Positions 24,458-33,362 are shown, counted from the first letter of the stretch. The stretch: DNA of 64,000 bases from an uncultured Flavobacteriaceae bacterium (GCA_947494565.1 CANLVG010000008.1:124001-188000); one strand, 5' to 3'. The notes: a model not told the origin generated them from the letters alone. A program made the numbers and translations.

Positions 24458-25498
24458 ATGAAACCCATTAAACACCTATTGGTCATACGCTTGTCGGCCA
24501 TGGGGGATGTCGCGATGTCGGTTCCTGTTCTAAAGGCATTTTGTAATCAATATCCAGATATTAAGGTCACCGTACTGACTAAGGCTTTTTTTGAACCCAT
24601 TTTTTCTCAGTTGCCCCATGTTGACGTGCATATTGCGGAGGTAAAAGGCAACCATAAAGGAGTTTTTGGCTTATATCGCTTGTACAAAGAACTGAAATCG
24701 AAGAAAATCGATGCGGTGGCCGATTTACATCGGGTGTTGCGCAGTACAGTGTTAAAGGTATTCTTCAGATTCGGGGGTGTTCAGGTCGTTCGAATAGATA
24801 AGGGTAGGGCCGAGAAAAAAGCCCTGGTCAATGGCAAAGCTGGTGGGTTCAGACAATTGCGAAGTACGCATGATCGGTACCGTCAAGTGTTTGTCCAATT
24901 AGGGTTTGAACTCGAAGTCCCGAAAAATTCGGTAGTACCAACACGACCCATGAGCGATAAAACAAAACAAGTTTTTGGGGAAGGACAACAACAGGTCATT
25001 GCCATTGCCCCATTTGCAGCCTTCAAGGGAAAAATGTATCCGCTTGATTTGATGGAAGTGGTCGTATCCAAATTGAACGCATCCAATGCGTATCGCATAC
25101 TTCTCTTTGGAGGGGGTGAAAGGGAATTGAAACAGCTTTCACTTTGGGAAGGAGCGTACCAAAACGTAACCAACGCCTCGAGGATACTCAATTTTCAGGA
25201 AGAGTTAAGCCTTATTTCACATGTAGACTTGATGCTAGCGATGGACAGTGGCAATGGACATTTGGCCGCTATGTACGGAGTGCCTACGATTACCCTCTGG
25301 AGCGTGACACATCCGTTTGCAGGCTTTGCCCCTTTTGGGCAACCCCAGGAAAATTCCCTGCTCGCTAACCGTAAGGAATTCCCAGCGATTCCAACCTCCA
25401 TTTATGGCAATACCATGCCAGAAGGCTACGAAAAGGCCATGGAGACTATTGCTCCGGAAACAATTCTAAACAGGATAACCGAGCTTACTAATAAATAG
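24458..25498 (+). CDS. glycosyltransferase family 9 (heptosyltransferase-like)
   Basis: The 346-residue GT-B protein starts HLLVIRLSAMGDVAMSVPVLKAF (from residue 6), the GT9 hallmark, and has IAIAPFAAFKGKMYP and LMLAMDSGNGHLAAMYGVPTITLWSVTHP, the nucleotide-sugar site with Asp-Ser-Gly and His. Family members transfer heptose or a related sugar to the lipopolysaccharide core on the inner membrane. It follows DUF4254 in what looks like a two-gene operon. The 3' end overlaps the convergent TetR gene by 11 bases. Confidence 0.88.
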   Translation: MKPIKHLLVIRLSAMGDVAMSVPVLKAFCNQYPDIKVTVLTKAFFEPIFSQLPHVDVHIAEVKGNHKGVFGLYRLYKELKSKKIDAVADLHRVLRSTVLKVFFRFGGVQVVRIDKGRAEKKALVNGKAGGFRQLRSTHDRYRQVFVQLGFELEVPKNSVVPTRPMSDKTKQVFGEGQQQVIAIAPFAAFKGKMYPLDLMEVVVSKLNASNAYRILLFGGGERELKQLSLWEGAYQNVTNASRILNFQEELSLISHVDLMLAMDSGNGHLAAMYGVPTITLWSVTHPFAGFAPFGQPQENSLLANRKEFPAIPTSIYGNTMPEGYEKAMETIAPETILNRITELTNK

Positions 25499-26123
25499 TA
25501 TCATTCGGCTGATTCTCGGCTCGAGACTCGATCGATTTGAAATATTGGCGCAGTTGCGACATAAATCGATATTTACGTGCACTCGGGGCGGTTTCAACCA
25601 TCAAGGTTCTGATTCCAATAAAGGAGCTCATCAAATAGACGGCGACACCTTCGGCGTCGACATGCCTATCGATATGCCCGTTGAACTTTCCGCGTTGAAT
25701 CGCTGAAACCAAGGTCACCTCCCAAATTCGTAAGATCTCATTGAGATGCTTCATTATTTCCGGATTTCGACCATTGAACTCATTAATGAAATTGTTCAAC
25801 AAAAACCCATAATCCAGCTCATTGTGCACTGCGGTTTCCAAAGCATCTTCGAAACAATTGGTAATCAACTCTAAAGTGTTTTCATGGCCTTCTATAGGTT
25901 CGATTAGCATACTGTAGACTTTACGTACCACTAACTGTTCTATAATCTGTACAAAGAAATCCTCCTTCGAATCAAAGTGATAATAGAAGGCACCTTTTGA
26001 AAGCGATAGTTCTTTTAGAATATCATCCACACTGGTGTTGTAGTATCCTTTTTTATAGAACAGATTAAGTCCGGTGACTTGCATCCGTTGCATGGTCGCC
26101 ATGCGTTTTAGATTTTTTTCCAT
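25488..26123 (-). CDS. TetR family transcriptional regulator
   Basis: Starting at ATG 26123 (MEKNLKRMATMQRM) gives 211 residues. The N-terminal helix-turn-helix is VDDILKELSLSKGAFYYHFDSKEDFF (about 28-53), and the rest is an all-helical ligand-binding domain. An alternative start at 26153 would place the inverted repeat inside the gene, so it is rejected. The gene is divergent from the Crp-like gene; the repeat just upstream may be its own operator. The regulated pathway is not evident, since no transporter or fatty-acid gene adjoins it, although the sterol-desaturase-like gene is 0.9 kb away. Confidence 0.88.
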   Translation of the reverse strand: MEKNLKRMATMQRMQVTGLNLFYKKGYYNTSVDDILKELSLSKGAFYYHFDSKEDFFVQIIEQLVVRKVYSMLIEPIEGHENTLELITNCFEDALETAVHNELDYGFLLNNFINEFNGRNPEIMKHLNEILRIWEVTLVSAIQRGKFNGHIDRHVDAEGVAVYLMSSFIGIRTLMVETAPSARKYRFMSQLRQYFKSIESRAENQPNDTIY

Positions 26124-26145
26124 ATAATTTGGGGGTTTAATGAAA

Positions 26146-26161
26146 CCGACCAACAGGTCGG
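26146..26161. promoter_or_regulatory. probable TetR operator (CCGACC-N4-GGTCGG)
   Basis: A perfect 6-bp inverted repeat with a 4-base spacer (AACA) lies 23 bases upstream of the TetR start. Its size and symmetry fit TetR-family operators. A diverged copy (CCGACC-N4-AGTCTG) occurs at 26272-26287 in the same divergent region. Confidence 0.55.
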
Positions 26162-26406
26162 ATTACTATAACTGATAAAACATATAATTGTTTTACACCC
26201 TCGGTTATTTTTGATAAAAAAATCGTTGAAATACTTGAAAACAGGTAAAATGCGACGCTTTTTGGGCTCACCCGACCCATCAGTCTGTTTCATTAGGCTG
26301 TGGCAATGATTTAAATAATGCCTATATGGTCGATTTACTTCCCACTATTTGATTGTCACTCACAATTCCGTTAACTTAAGGGGTCTCATATAACCAACAC
26401 ACGACC

Positions 26407-26970
26407 ATGAGGTTTTTGGAATTTTACAATAACGTCTTATACGATGAGGAACCAGTGCAAGACGTTCCTTTTCCCATAGAAAAAGTGTTTTTCGCAAAAG
26501 GAAAAGTAATCACACCTTTTGATGCAATCGAGGGTTCCGTTTATTTTATCAATAAGGGCATCGTCGAACTTAGTATCAAAAGCTATATGACGGAGAAGAT
26601 CATTGACTTCTTCTTTGAAAATGAAATGGTAGCCAGTTTAACCTCGTTTTTACTACAGTCGAAAAGCGATGTTCAGGTAACCGCACTTTTGGATTGTGAG
26701 CTAGAAAAGGTCACCTATGGGGATCTCATGATAGCGTATCAAAAAGACCTTCGAATCAACAAGTTCGGGAGAAGGATTATGGAAGGGGCCTACATTCGAA
26801 AGTCAGACCGAGAGAAAGCCCTGTTGACCAAAACAGCAGAAGAGATCTATGGGGGGATGTTCGAAAAGCAACCTCGTTATATTTCTTATATACCGGTAAA
26901 TAAAATCGCCAAGTATTTGGGTATTCATCCAGAAAGTCTCAGTAGAATACGTAAAAAGCTAAATTCCTAA
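26407..26970 (+). CDS. Crp/Fnr-family transcriptional regulator
   Basis: The 187-residue protein has an N-terminal cyclic-nucleotide-binding-like beta barrel (about 15-115; VYFINKGIVELSI is the typical strand pair) and a C-terminal helix-turn-helix ending in VNKIAKYLGIHPESLSRIRKKL (about 164-185). No cysteine cluster for Fe-S binding is seen, so it is not a classical Fnr. The ligand is unknown; many Bacteroidota relatives lack the cAMP-binding residues. The sterol-desaturase-like gene follows 77 bases downstream with its own promoter. Confidence 0.85.
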   Translation: MRFLEFYNNVLYDEEPVQDVPFPIEKVFFAKGKVITPFDAIEGSVYFINKGIVELSIKSYMTEKIIDFFFENEMVASLTSFLLQSKSDVQVTALLDCELEKVTYGDLMIAYQKDLRINKFGRRIMEGAYIRKSDREKALLTKTAEEIYGGMFEKQPRYISYIPVNKIAKYLGIHPESLSRIRKKLNS

Positions 26971-27013
26971 CATAGGTCAAGTCCGAATTTTAGGGTGCTG
27001 TTTTTTCCACAGT

Positions 27014-27021
27014 TAGTTTTG
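27014..27021 (+). promoter_or_regulatory. -7 box (TAGTTTTG) before the sterol desaturase gene
   Basis: TAGTTTTG matches TAnnTTTG and ends 26 bases before the ATG at 27048. No standard TTG element is visible at the right distance. Confidence 0.5.
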
Positions 27022-27047
27022 CGGAATTAATTGTAAACCGTAAAATC

Positions 27048-27824
27048 ATGGAAAGTTTAATACAGCAATGGCCATCGCCAATTGCTATTTTAGTTGACCC
27101 CTTATCGATTGTTGTCTATTTCATTTTTGGCGCCCTATTTCTATGGGAAACCCTTTTTCCGGCCAGAATACTTCCTCAAATGAAGTTTTGGAAAGTTAAA
27201 GGACTATTGTTCTTTTTCGCGTATCTCTTGTTTACCACCTACATCCCATTGCTCTGGGACGGTTTCTTGGCACCCTATCAACTTATGGACCTCAGCGCAT
27301 GGCCATTGGCCGCGCAACTGCTTTCAGGAGTGATTTTATTCCAATTGGTACAATATGGGTGGCATGTCAGTATGCACAAATCCGATTTTCTATTTCGTAT
27401 ATCGCATCAAATGCACCATAGTGCAGAACGCCTTGATGTGCCGAGCGCCTTTATGTTCAGTATACCCGATATGGTCGGCCTGTCATTGGTAGGGTCGATT
27501 AGTTTTACCTTGTTTATGGGCCTTTCACCGCAGGCGATTACGACCATTATACTTTTATTGACCTTTTTAGGGGTCTTTCAACACGCAAATATCAAAACCC
27601 CGCGGTGGTTGGGCTTCTTTGTACAGAGACCGGAAAGTCATTCGTTGCATCATGCCAAGGGTATCCACAAATACAACTACGCCGATTTGCCTATCATCGA
27701 TATGATTTTCGGAACGTTTAAGAATCCAAGATCTTTTGAAAAGGAAACGGGTTTCTATTTGGGTGCCTCCAATCGGATATGGGATATGTTGTCGTTTAAG
27801 GACATTACCCATAAAAAGGGTTAG
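27048..27824 (+). CDS. sterol desaturase / fatty acid hydroxylase family protein
   Basis: The 258-residue membrane protein carries the eight-histidine di-iron pattern: HVSMH (106-110), HQMHH (120-124), a single His179 and HSLHH (198-202), between about four membrane helices. Members hydroxylate or desaturate lipids such as fatty acids, carotenoids or sterols using O2. Which lipid is used here cannot be told from sequence; ornithine/glycine lipid hydroxylation is one possibility in Bacteroidota. It is monocistronic, with its own promoter and a strong terminator downstream. Confidence 0.9.
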   Translation: MESLIQQWPSPIAILVDPLSIVVYFIFGALFLWETLFPARILPQMKFWKVKGLLFFFAYLLFTTYIPLLWDGFLAPYQLMDLSAWPLAAQLLSGVILFQLVQYGWHVSMHKSDFLFRISHQMHHSAERLDVPSAFMFSIPDMVGLSLVGSISFTLFMGLSPQAITTIILLLTFLGVFQHANIKTPRWLGFFVQRPESHSLHHAKGIHKYNYADLPIIDMIFGTFKNPRSFEKETGFYLGASNRIWDMLSFKDITHKKG

Positions 27825-27849
27825 AACGCAGCACCAAGAAATAACTGTG

Positions 27850-27894
27850 CTATGCAAAAACCAACCAATATTCCTTCATTTGGTTTTTGCATAG
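27850..27894. terminator. bidirectional terminator between convergent genes
   Basis: CTATGCAAAAACCAA (27850-27864) and its exact reverse complement TTGGTTTTTGCATAG (27880-27894) form a 15-bp stem with a 15-base loop. It lies between the stops of the desaturase (27824, +) and arsS (27927, -) genes, so it can serve both. Confidence 0.65.
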
Positions 27895-27926
27895 TACCGA
27901 ATGGTGCTTTAGCGCTATTTTATTTT

Positions 27927-28982
27927 CTAAGCCACCGTCCCCTGACAACTACTGCCCGCCCCTGCCGTACAGCCGTAACAGTGCTGTGAGATGATAATAT
28001 TTCGATTATTTAGGAGGTCTTCATTGTAGTCTTTGATGTGTTTGACTTTACTCGCGACCTTTAAGTCTAGCATCTGATTAAAGTCACAATCATAGATCCA
28101 ACCGTCCCAACTAATGGAAATCGTATTGGTACACATTACGTTTTCTACAGCGGCCGGATTGTAAGCCTCCACTAGGGCGTACATATAGTCCTCATAATTC
28201 TCCGAGGCGATTAAATAATCCAAAAAGCGAGCGATGGGTAGATTGGTAATGGCGAACAAGTTGTGAAACTGAATATTGAAATCTTCATCCAAGGCCTTTT
28301 TGAAGTCCCTTTCCAGGGCCATTTGATCTCCTGGCAAGTAGGCCCCCGAAGGATTGTAAACCAAATCGAGACGCAAATCACTATCCGGCATGCCATAACC
28401 GACAGCGTTCAACTCTTGTAATGCTTTGATCGACTTATCAAAAACACCATCGCCTCGTTGCTTATCCGTTTTTCCACGGGTATAGTGGGGCATAGAGGAA
28501 ATGACATGTACGTTGTGTTTTTTGAAAAACTCCGGAAGATCGTAGTATTTCTTGTTCGCTCGAATGATGGTCAGGTTCGAACGCACGATAAAATCGGTAA
28601 TCCCCGCCTTAGCGGCCTCCTCCACAAACCAACGAAAATCAGGGTTCATTTCAGGGGCTCCCCCGGTGAGGTCCAAGGTATGGGCTCCGGTATTTCGAAT
28701 AATATCCAAACATTGCGACATGGTTTCGCGGGTCATGATCTCTTTTCGGTCGGGGCCGGCATCTACATGACAGTGCTCACAGACCTGGTTACACATGTAA
28801 CCGACATTGATCTGTAAAATCTCGAGTTTCTTGGGGCGCAAAGGATACTGTCCGATTGTAGCGATTTTGTCTTTGAAATAAGGGAGTTCTCCATCGGCGA
28901 AGATACCCCCGTTCAAGATTTCCAATTGCTTATTGGTAATGGCAAGGGAATCTTGCCTCGCTTTTAGTGATTTTGTAGCCAT
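27927..28982 (-). CDS. arsS: ArsS-type radical SAM enzyme of arsenosugar biosynthesis
   Basis: The 351-residue protein has the radical SAM CxxxCxxC motif CNQVCEHC (64-71), then LTGGAPEMNP (about 110-119) for SAM binding, and a cysteine-rich tail QHCYGCTAGAGSSCQGTVA. This matches ArsS, which acts after arsenic methylation in arsenosugar formation; some homologues are selenoproteins, but no recoded stop is needed here. Two genes upstream on the same strand (AhpD-like, DUF2064) are the usual partners. The arsenite methyltransferase ArsM is absent from the window. The substrate is inferred from the family. Confidence 0.88.
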   Translation of the reverse strand: MATKSLKARQDSLAITNKQLEILNGGIFADGELPYFKDKIATIGQYPLRPKKLEILQINVGYMCNQVCEHCHVDAGPDRKEIMTRETMSQCLDIIRNTGAHTLDLTGGAPEMNPDFRWFVEEAAKAGITDFIVRSNLTIIRANKKYYDLPEFFKKHNVHVISSMPHYTRGKTDKQRGDGVFDKSIKALQELNAVGYGMPDSDLRLDLVYNPSGAYLPGDQMALERDFKKALDEDFNIQFHNLFAITNLPIARFLDYLIASENYEDYMYALVEAYNPAAVENVMCTNTISISWDGWIYDCDFNQMLDLKVASKVKHIKDYNEDLLNNRNIIISQHCYGCTAGAGSSCQGTVA

Positions 28983-29063
28983 ACTTCTAATTCTCAGTAG
29001 TCAAAACAAGCTACGGTTGGGCAAAGATCGACCATCCGCTGCGAGCAGTGCATCATCTACGGT

Positions 29064-29399
29064 TTACATGCTTAATTTGTTGTACTTATTCATCATTTGT
29101 ACTCCGTGAACCAAGGTGGCACCACTTTCAATAGCCGCTCCGGCGTGTACAGCTTCCATCATTTCTTCCTTGGTGATTCCCTTTTCGAGACCATCCTTGG
29201 TGTAGGCATCTATGCAATAGGGGCATTTGACCACATGGGCCACTGCTAAAGCGATTAATGATTTTTCGCGGGCCGAAAGTGCGCCCTCTTCAAATACCTT
29301 TCCATAATACTCAAAAAATTTAGTGCCGATTTCTTCACTCCATTCCGTAATCTTTCCGAATTTTCGCAGATCTGCCGCGTCATAATATGGGTTTGCCAT
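29064..29399 (-). CDS. carboxymuconolactone decarboxylase/AhpD-like protein, arsenosugar-associated type
   Basis: The 111-residue protein is a single CMD domain with a redox pair CPYC (59-62). In AhpD the motif continues to a His proton relay four residues later; here the position is Tyr66 (CPYCIDAYT), so classical AhpD peroxidase chemistry is doubtful. The VHGVQMMNKYNKL tail and position next to arsS match the arsenosugar-associated peroxidase-like group. It lies 81 bases upstream of arsS on the same strand. Its biochemical job is not established. Confidence 0.85.
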   Translation of the reverse strand: MANPYYDAADLRKFGKITEWSEEIGTKFFEYYGKVFEEGALSAREKSLIALAVAHVVKCPYCIDAYTKDGLEKGITKEEMMEAVHAGAAIESGATLVHGVQMMNKYNKLSM

Positions 29400-29489
29400 G
29401 TCGTAATAGGTTTAAAAAGTTAAAAGGATGGATTACTGAACGAACCTATGATCAGGTCGGGAATCCAAATGAAAATGCTAAAAAGGTCT

Positions 29490-30185
29490 TCAGAAAAGGG
29501 AAGGAATCGGAGACCCTTTATTAAAGGGAATGGAATAATTAACCACTTTTAGACAGAGTGATATCGGAATGTCATTTCTTTTGTGTTCGAAAAGAATCAA
29601 TTCAATCGCTTTTAGCACTCGTCTTGAGGTGCGCAGCGTCGATTTGGCCATAGCCTTCACATCGAAAAAAGTATCGATATCCGATAATTGATTTAACGTA
29701 AAGACCTTTTTCTCTTTGGGTAGCACCATATCGATTACTTCCTTCCGAATGGAGGAAGTCTGCCAAGAAAGCTTTTCGAAATTGGCTTTGTTGAAGTCGT
29801 TTCGGTGCAATCCCATAAGATAGAACCCTCCATCGGAAGATGGACCGATAACCAAATCTTCATTTTGTAATGCCAAAATGGCCTTCTCAATATGGGAATG
29901 GGTTAGGTGTGGACTATCATTACCTACCGTAATGATGCGGTTGTACCCTTTATCAAAAACCATTTGAATGGCATTGGAGAAACGTACCCCGAAAGAAACA
30001 CCGTCTTGCTGTGTTTCATTAATATGAAAATAAGGGAGTTGGGTTTTTTTGACCTCAGTTAGAACATGCCCTGTCAGCGCATCGAATAGCGATTTGCCCC
30101 GTCTGATTTTCTTATGCCTTAGTTCTTCTTCCGAAGAACGGGCAAAAACCAGAATGGCCGTGCTATTTTTTGTAATGACTTTCAT
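29490..30185 (-). CDS. DUF2064 (TIGR04282-like) glycosyltransferase-type protein
   Basis: Start at ATG 30185 gives 231 residues (MKVITKNSTAILVFARS); longer frames lack family similarity. The domain resembles MobA/CofC-like nucleotidyl- or glycosyltransferases: GNDSPHL (about 97-103) is the nucleotide/metal-binding loop and GPSSDGGFYLMGL the substrate loop. DUF2064 proteins in arsenic operons are proposed to act on the sugar part of arsenosugars. It is 90 bases upstream of the AhpD-like gene, same strand. It lacks the FTKxPxxGxxKTRL opening usual in the family, so its N-terminal active site is altered. Confidence 0.75.
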   Translation of the reverse strand: MKVITKNSTAILVFARSSEEELRHKKIRRGKSLFDALTGHVLTEVKKTQLPYFHINETQQDGVSFGVRFSNAIQMVFDKGYNRIITVGNDSPHLTHSHIEKAILALQNEDLVIGPSSDGGFYLMGLHRNDFNKANFEKLSWQTSSIRKEVIDMVLPKEKKVFTLNQLSDIDTFFDVKAMAKSTLRTSRRVLKAIELILFEHKRNDIPISLCLKVVNYSIPFNKGSPIPSLF

Positions 30186-30475
30186 ATAACGAAAAGAATC
30201 CTGCGCTAAATTTACGATAATTCTGTATGTAATTCTCTGTCGAAAATGTTGTTTGTCCATTACATGCGCTGCTAAAAGATTCTTCCGAAATCAGATTACG
30301 CTGTTTTTAATACCATAACAATAGCTCCCATTTATAGAAGGGACGGTAGGACTGCACTTTAAACAAAATCTATTTTATTGTTGAATGGGAAGATGGGAGT
30401 AAGGAATTTGATTTATGTAATTTAGAGGTCTTATCGAAGCATTTTTGATACGGCCTCTTAATTTTAGATACTCGG

Positions 30476-31261
30476 ATGAACGACTTGACATCAAAAAAAA
30501 TCGGATTGGTCCTTTCTGGAGGAGGTGTGCGCGGGATGGCCCATATTGGAGTGCTCCGCGCGCTCGAAGAGTATGGAATATCGGCGAATATCGTATCCGG
30601 TAGCAGTGTCGGCGCCTTGGTCGGCGCCTTGTACGCCAATGGAATTGCTATACAAGACATGCTGACCTTTTTTAAGGAGACCCCTCTGTTCAAATACAAT
30701 TTCATTACTATTTTAAAGCCTGGCCTTGTTGATACCGAACGGTATTTCGATATTTTTAAAGACTATTTCCCGGAAGACAGCTTTGACCACTTGCAACGGG
30801 AACTGCATGTCGTGGCCACCAATCTTCAAGAAGGAGGGGAAGAGTTCTTTCATGAGGGCGAACTTATTCTACCCTTACTTGCTTCGGCCGCATTGCCCCC
30901 GGTTTTCAGTCCGGTCGAGATTAACAATTGTCTTTATGCAGATGGCGGGATCATGAACAACTTTCCCATCGAACCACTTTCCGGAAAAGTTGATTACATC
31001 ATCGGAAGTAACGTTTCGGTCATTAAAAAGGTGGATAAGAAAGCCATTGGTTCTTCCCTTCAACTGGCGAATCGTACTACGGCTTTGATGATTTATGCCA
31101 TTAACAGGCAAAAAATCAGACAGTGCGATTTGGTTGTTGAACCTTTGGAGTTGGAAAGTATAGGCGTCTTGGATAAGAAGGGTATTGAAAAGGCGCACAC
31201 TATAGGTTATGAGTCGGCCCTAAAAAAATTGAGCACTTTACAGATCAACCGGTCTACGTAA
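30476..31261 (+). CDS. patatin-like phospholipase (RssA-type)
   Basis: The 261-residue protein has the oxyanion loop GGGVRG (15-20), the nucleophile elbow GSSVG (42-46, Ser44) and the dyad partner DGG (156-158), with NNFPIEPL after it. All catalytic parts of a patatin acyl hydrolase are present. There is no signal peptide, so it should be cytoplasmic and act on phospholipids or lysophospholipids. It is monocistronic, divergent from the DUF2064 gene. The physiological substrate is unknown. Confidence 0.9.
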   Translation: MNDLTSKKIGLVLSGGGVRGMAHIGVLRALEEYGISANIVSGSSVGALVGALYANGIAIQDMLTFFKETPLFKYNFITILKPGLVDTERYFDIFKDYFPEDSFDHLQRELHVVATNLQEGGEEFFHEGELILPLLASAALPPVFSPVEINNCLYADGGIMNNFPIEPLSGKVDYIIGSNVSVIKKVDKKAIGSSLQLANRTTALMIYAINRQKIRQCDLVVEPLELESIGVLDKKGIEKAHTIGYESALKKLSTLQINRST

Positions 31262-31393
31262 TGGCCTAAAAACCTACTTGTACAATTTTTCGAGGCATTC
31301 ATACAATTCCCAATGCGACTAATACAAGTATAACTCGTCTTGATCTATCAATCGTTAATTTGAAATCCAATTCCAAAACAAAAGCAGGTAACT

Positions 31394-31741
31394 ATGGAAA
31401 AAAAGTATTTCAAGTGTATAGTGTTGGCTAGTTCAATGCTTTGTATTTCGGCATGTTCCGATGATAATCCCTTAAACCCCCTAGGTTCTTGCGGGAGTGG
31501 TTCCTGGGCCACTGAGGTCACTAACGAATCTGCGGAGCTCTCTGCTGCGCAACAAGCGTATGACAATGACCCAACAGTCGCAAATTGCAATGCGTACAAA
31601 GCTGCGGGCGTCAGTTATTTAGATGCGCTGGAAGACGCTCAAGGATGTGTAGTCGCCCTCACCCGGGTGGCTTTCGATGAAGCCGTCGACGAGGCCCAAG
31701 CTGAAATCGATGCGATCGATTGTACAGAGGGAGGCTCCTAG
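31394..31741 (+). CDS. small cysteine-containing lipoprotein of unknown function
   Basis: The 115-residue product has a lipoprotein signal peptide with lipobox CISAC (lipidated Cys21), followed by SDDNPL, a spacer typical of Bacteroidota lipoproteins. The mature part is acidic, Ala-rich and probably helical, with four further cysteines (33, 65, 85, 110) that could form two disulfides. I do not recognise the family. It stands alone between the patatin and reductase genes. Confidence 0.7.
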   Translation: MEKKYFKCIVLASSMLCISACSDDNPLNPLGSCGSGSWATEVTNESAELSAAQQAYDNDPTVANCNAYKAAGVSYLDALEDAQGCVVALTRVAFDEAVDEAQAEIDAIDCTEGGS

Positions 31742-31762
31742 TCTTGTATTTATCTGAACGAA

Positions 31763-32812
31763 TCAGACATCGTCATAATCTACTTTCAAGGTTGGGGTAA
31801 TCGGTCGCGCTTGGCAGGTTAGTATAAAGCCTTCGGCTATTTCGCCATCGGTCAGAATTTGGTTGTTGGCCATTTCGGCCTTTCCTTCTGTTACACGGGC
31901 AATACAGCTGCTACAAACCCCACCTTGACAAGAGTAGGGAGCATCGATATTTTCTTTCAATACCGCATCTAGCACCACCATTTTCTTATCCATGGAAAAT
32001 GAAAAGGTCTCATCGTCGACCAACACTTCAATCTGCGCTTTTCCGTCAGCGGCAACGGGTAGTTCATCTTTGATTTCCGTAGGCGTAAAAAGTTCAAAAT
32101 GAATGGCATCCGTGGTCACTCCATTTTCCTTGAGGGTATCACTTACCTTATGGATCATAGGTTCAGGGCCACAGAGGTAATACGCATCGAAGTCAGCATT
32201 ACTATGCTTGTTTTTTAGGGCATAGTTGACCGTAGACACATCGATACGACCAAAAAGAGAGTCGTTTGAACGAACTTCACTATGCGTGAAATAGATAAAA
32301 AACCGGTCCGAATGATCTAATTGCATTTTTACCAAATCCGTATAGAACATGGTTTCTTTTTCCGATTTATTGCCGTAGACGAGCACAAAGGTGTTCTTAG
32401 GATGACCATCCATGACCGTCTTTGCGATGCTCATGATCGGGGTAATGCCACTTCCGGCGGCAAAAGCGGCAATCGTCTTGGGCTTTTCTGAGGGTGTGAA
32501 TACAAAACGCCCTTCAGGGGGCATCACTTCCAAAACATCGCCAGCGGCGAGTTTGGTATTCGCATAATCCGAAAAGCCCCCTTTGTCCACCTTTTTGATA
32601 CCAATGGTTATCGTATCCAATTTTGGTGAGGAACTTATGGAGTAGGCCCTTCGCAATTCCTTTCCCTTGAGTTCTTTTTTTATGGTAATATATTGGCCGG
32701 CCGAGAAGGTGAACGTTTGCAGTAATTCTTTTGGAATTTCAAAGGTAACCGCCACAGAACTTGGGGTCAGTGCTTTAATATTTTTTACCTTCAGAGAGTG
32801 AAAATCGGGCAT
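31763..32812 (-). CDS. ferredoxin-NADP reductase-type oxidoreductase with C-terminal 2Fe-2S domain (PaaE-like)
   Basis: Start at ATG 32812 (MPDFHSLKVKN) gives 349 residues. The N-terminal FAD domain contains RAYSISSSP; the NAD(P) domain has AAGSGITPIMSI and YYLCGPEPM; the C-terminal plant-type ferredoxin domain has the cluster ligands in YSCQGGVCSSC and the fourth Cys in ILTCQ. This order is that of PaaE/HmpA-type reductases, which feed electrons to an oxygenase. No phenylacetate (paaABCD) or other oxygenase gene is adjacent, so the electron acceptor is unknown; the nearby di-iron desaturase family is a possible but untested partner. Confidence 0.88.
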   Translation of the reverse strand: MPDFHSLKVKNIKALTPSSVAVTFEIPKELLQTFTFSAGQYITIKKELKGKELRRAYSISSSPKLDTITIGIKKVDKGGFSDYANTKLAAGDVLEVMPPEGRFVFTPSEKPKTIAAFAAGSGITPIMSIAKTVMDGHPKNTFVLVYGNKSEKETMFYTDLVKMQLDHSDRFFIYFTHSEVRSNDSLFGRIDVSTVNYALKNKHSNADFDAYYLCGPEPMIHKVSDTLKENGVTTDAIHFELFTPTEIKDELPVAADGKAQIEVLVDDETFSFSMDKKMVVLDAVLKENIDAPYSCQGGVCSSCIARVTEGKAEMANNQILTDGEIAEGFILTCQARPITPTLKVDYDDV

Positions 32813-32827
32813 ATGTGAATTTTCGGG

Positions 32828-32835
32828 CAAAAATA
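32828..32835 (-). promoter_or_regulatory. -7 box (TATTTTTG, minus strand) before the reductase gene
   Basis: On the minus strand, TATTTTTG matches the consensus and ends 15 bases before the ATG at 32812, giving a very short leader. It also argues against the longer upstream reading frame as the true start. Confidence 0.5.
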
Positions 32836-33014
32836 AGCATTGACACGTCCATATAAAATCGGAAGACCAAAAAAATCTCCTTTCTTCGGCTTTGTATGCA
32901 TGTGCGAAATGGAAAGTTTTCAAGACGCTTCATAAAAAATGCGTTAAAAGTGTCCTCCTATGTGCAAATGGCCTCGTCATAAGGGCAAATAGTAATAACC
33001 TTTAAATAAAAACA

Positions 33015-33362
33015 ATGAAAGATTTTATGATGATTTTTATCGGAGCGGATTATCAAGAGTTGGGCCTATCGCCTGAGCAGATGCAACAGCGCATGGGCAA
33101 ATGGTTCGGTTGGAACGACAAAATGACGGAAATGGGCATTGTCAAGGCCGGAGATGCCTTGGTTCCAGAGGTCAAACGAGTTTCCGGACCAGACCGCACG
33201 GTGACCGATGGTCCTTTTGCCGACAGTAAAGAGTTGATCGGCGGATACTATATCGTAAAGGCCGAAAATGCCGATGCCGTTGTTCAAATTGCACAAGACT
33301 ACCCTGATTATGATTTAGGAGGAACGGTCGAAATACGCGAGGTAATGGTTTTTGATCAATAA
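33015..33362 (+). CDS. YciI-like DGPF-domain protein
   Basis: The 115-residue protein has the YCII/DGPF fold: MMIFIGADYQE at the start, the GWNDKMTEMG helix, and the eponymous TDGPFADSKELIGGYYIV (about 73-90). Its stop overlaps the start of the sigma factor gene (TAATG), the standard arrangement of ECF42 sigma factors and DGPF proteins. DGPF proteins are linked with such sigma factors in several phyla, but their biochemical role is not known. Confidence 0.92.
   Translation: MKDFMMIFIGADYQELGLSPEQMQQRMGKWFGWNDKMTEMGIVKAGDALVPEVKRVSGPDRTVTDGPFADSKELIGGYYIVKAENADAVVQIAQDYPDYDLGGTVEIREVMVFDQ

Noticed and set aside
27927-28982. selenocysteine in ArsS
   Set aside because: The tail reads through with ordinary Cys codons; no in-frame TGA is needed.
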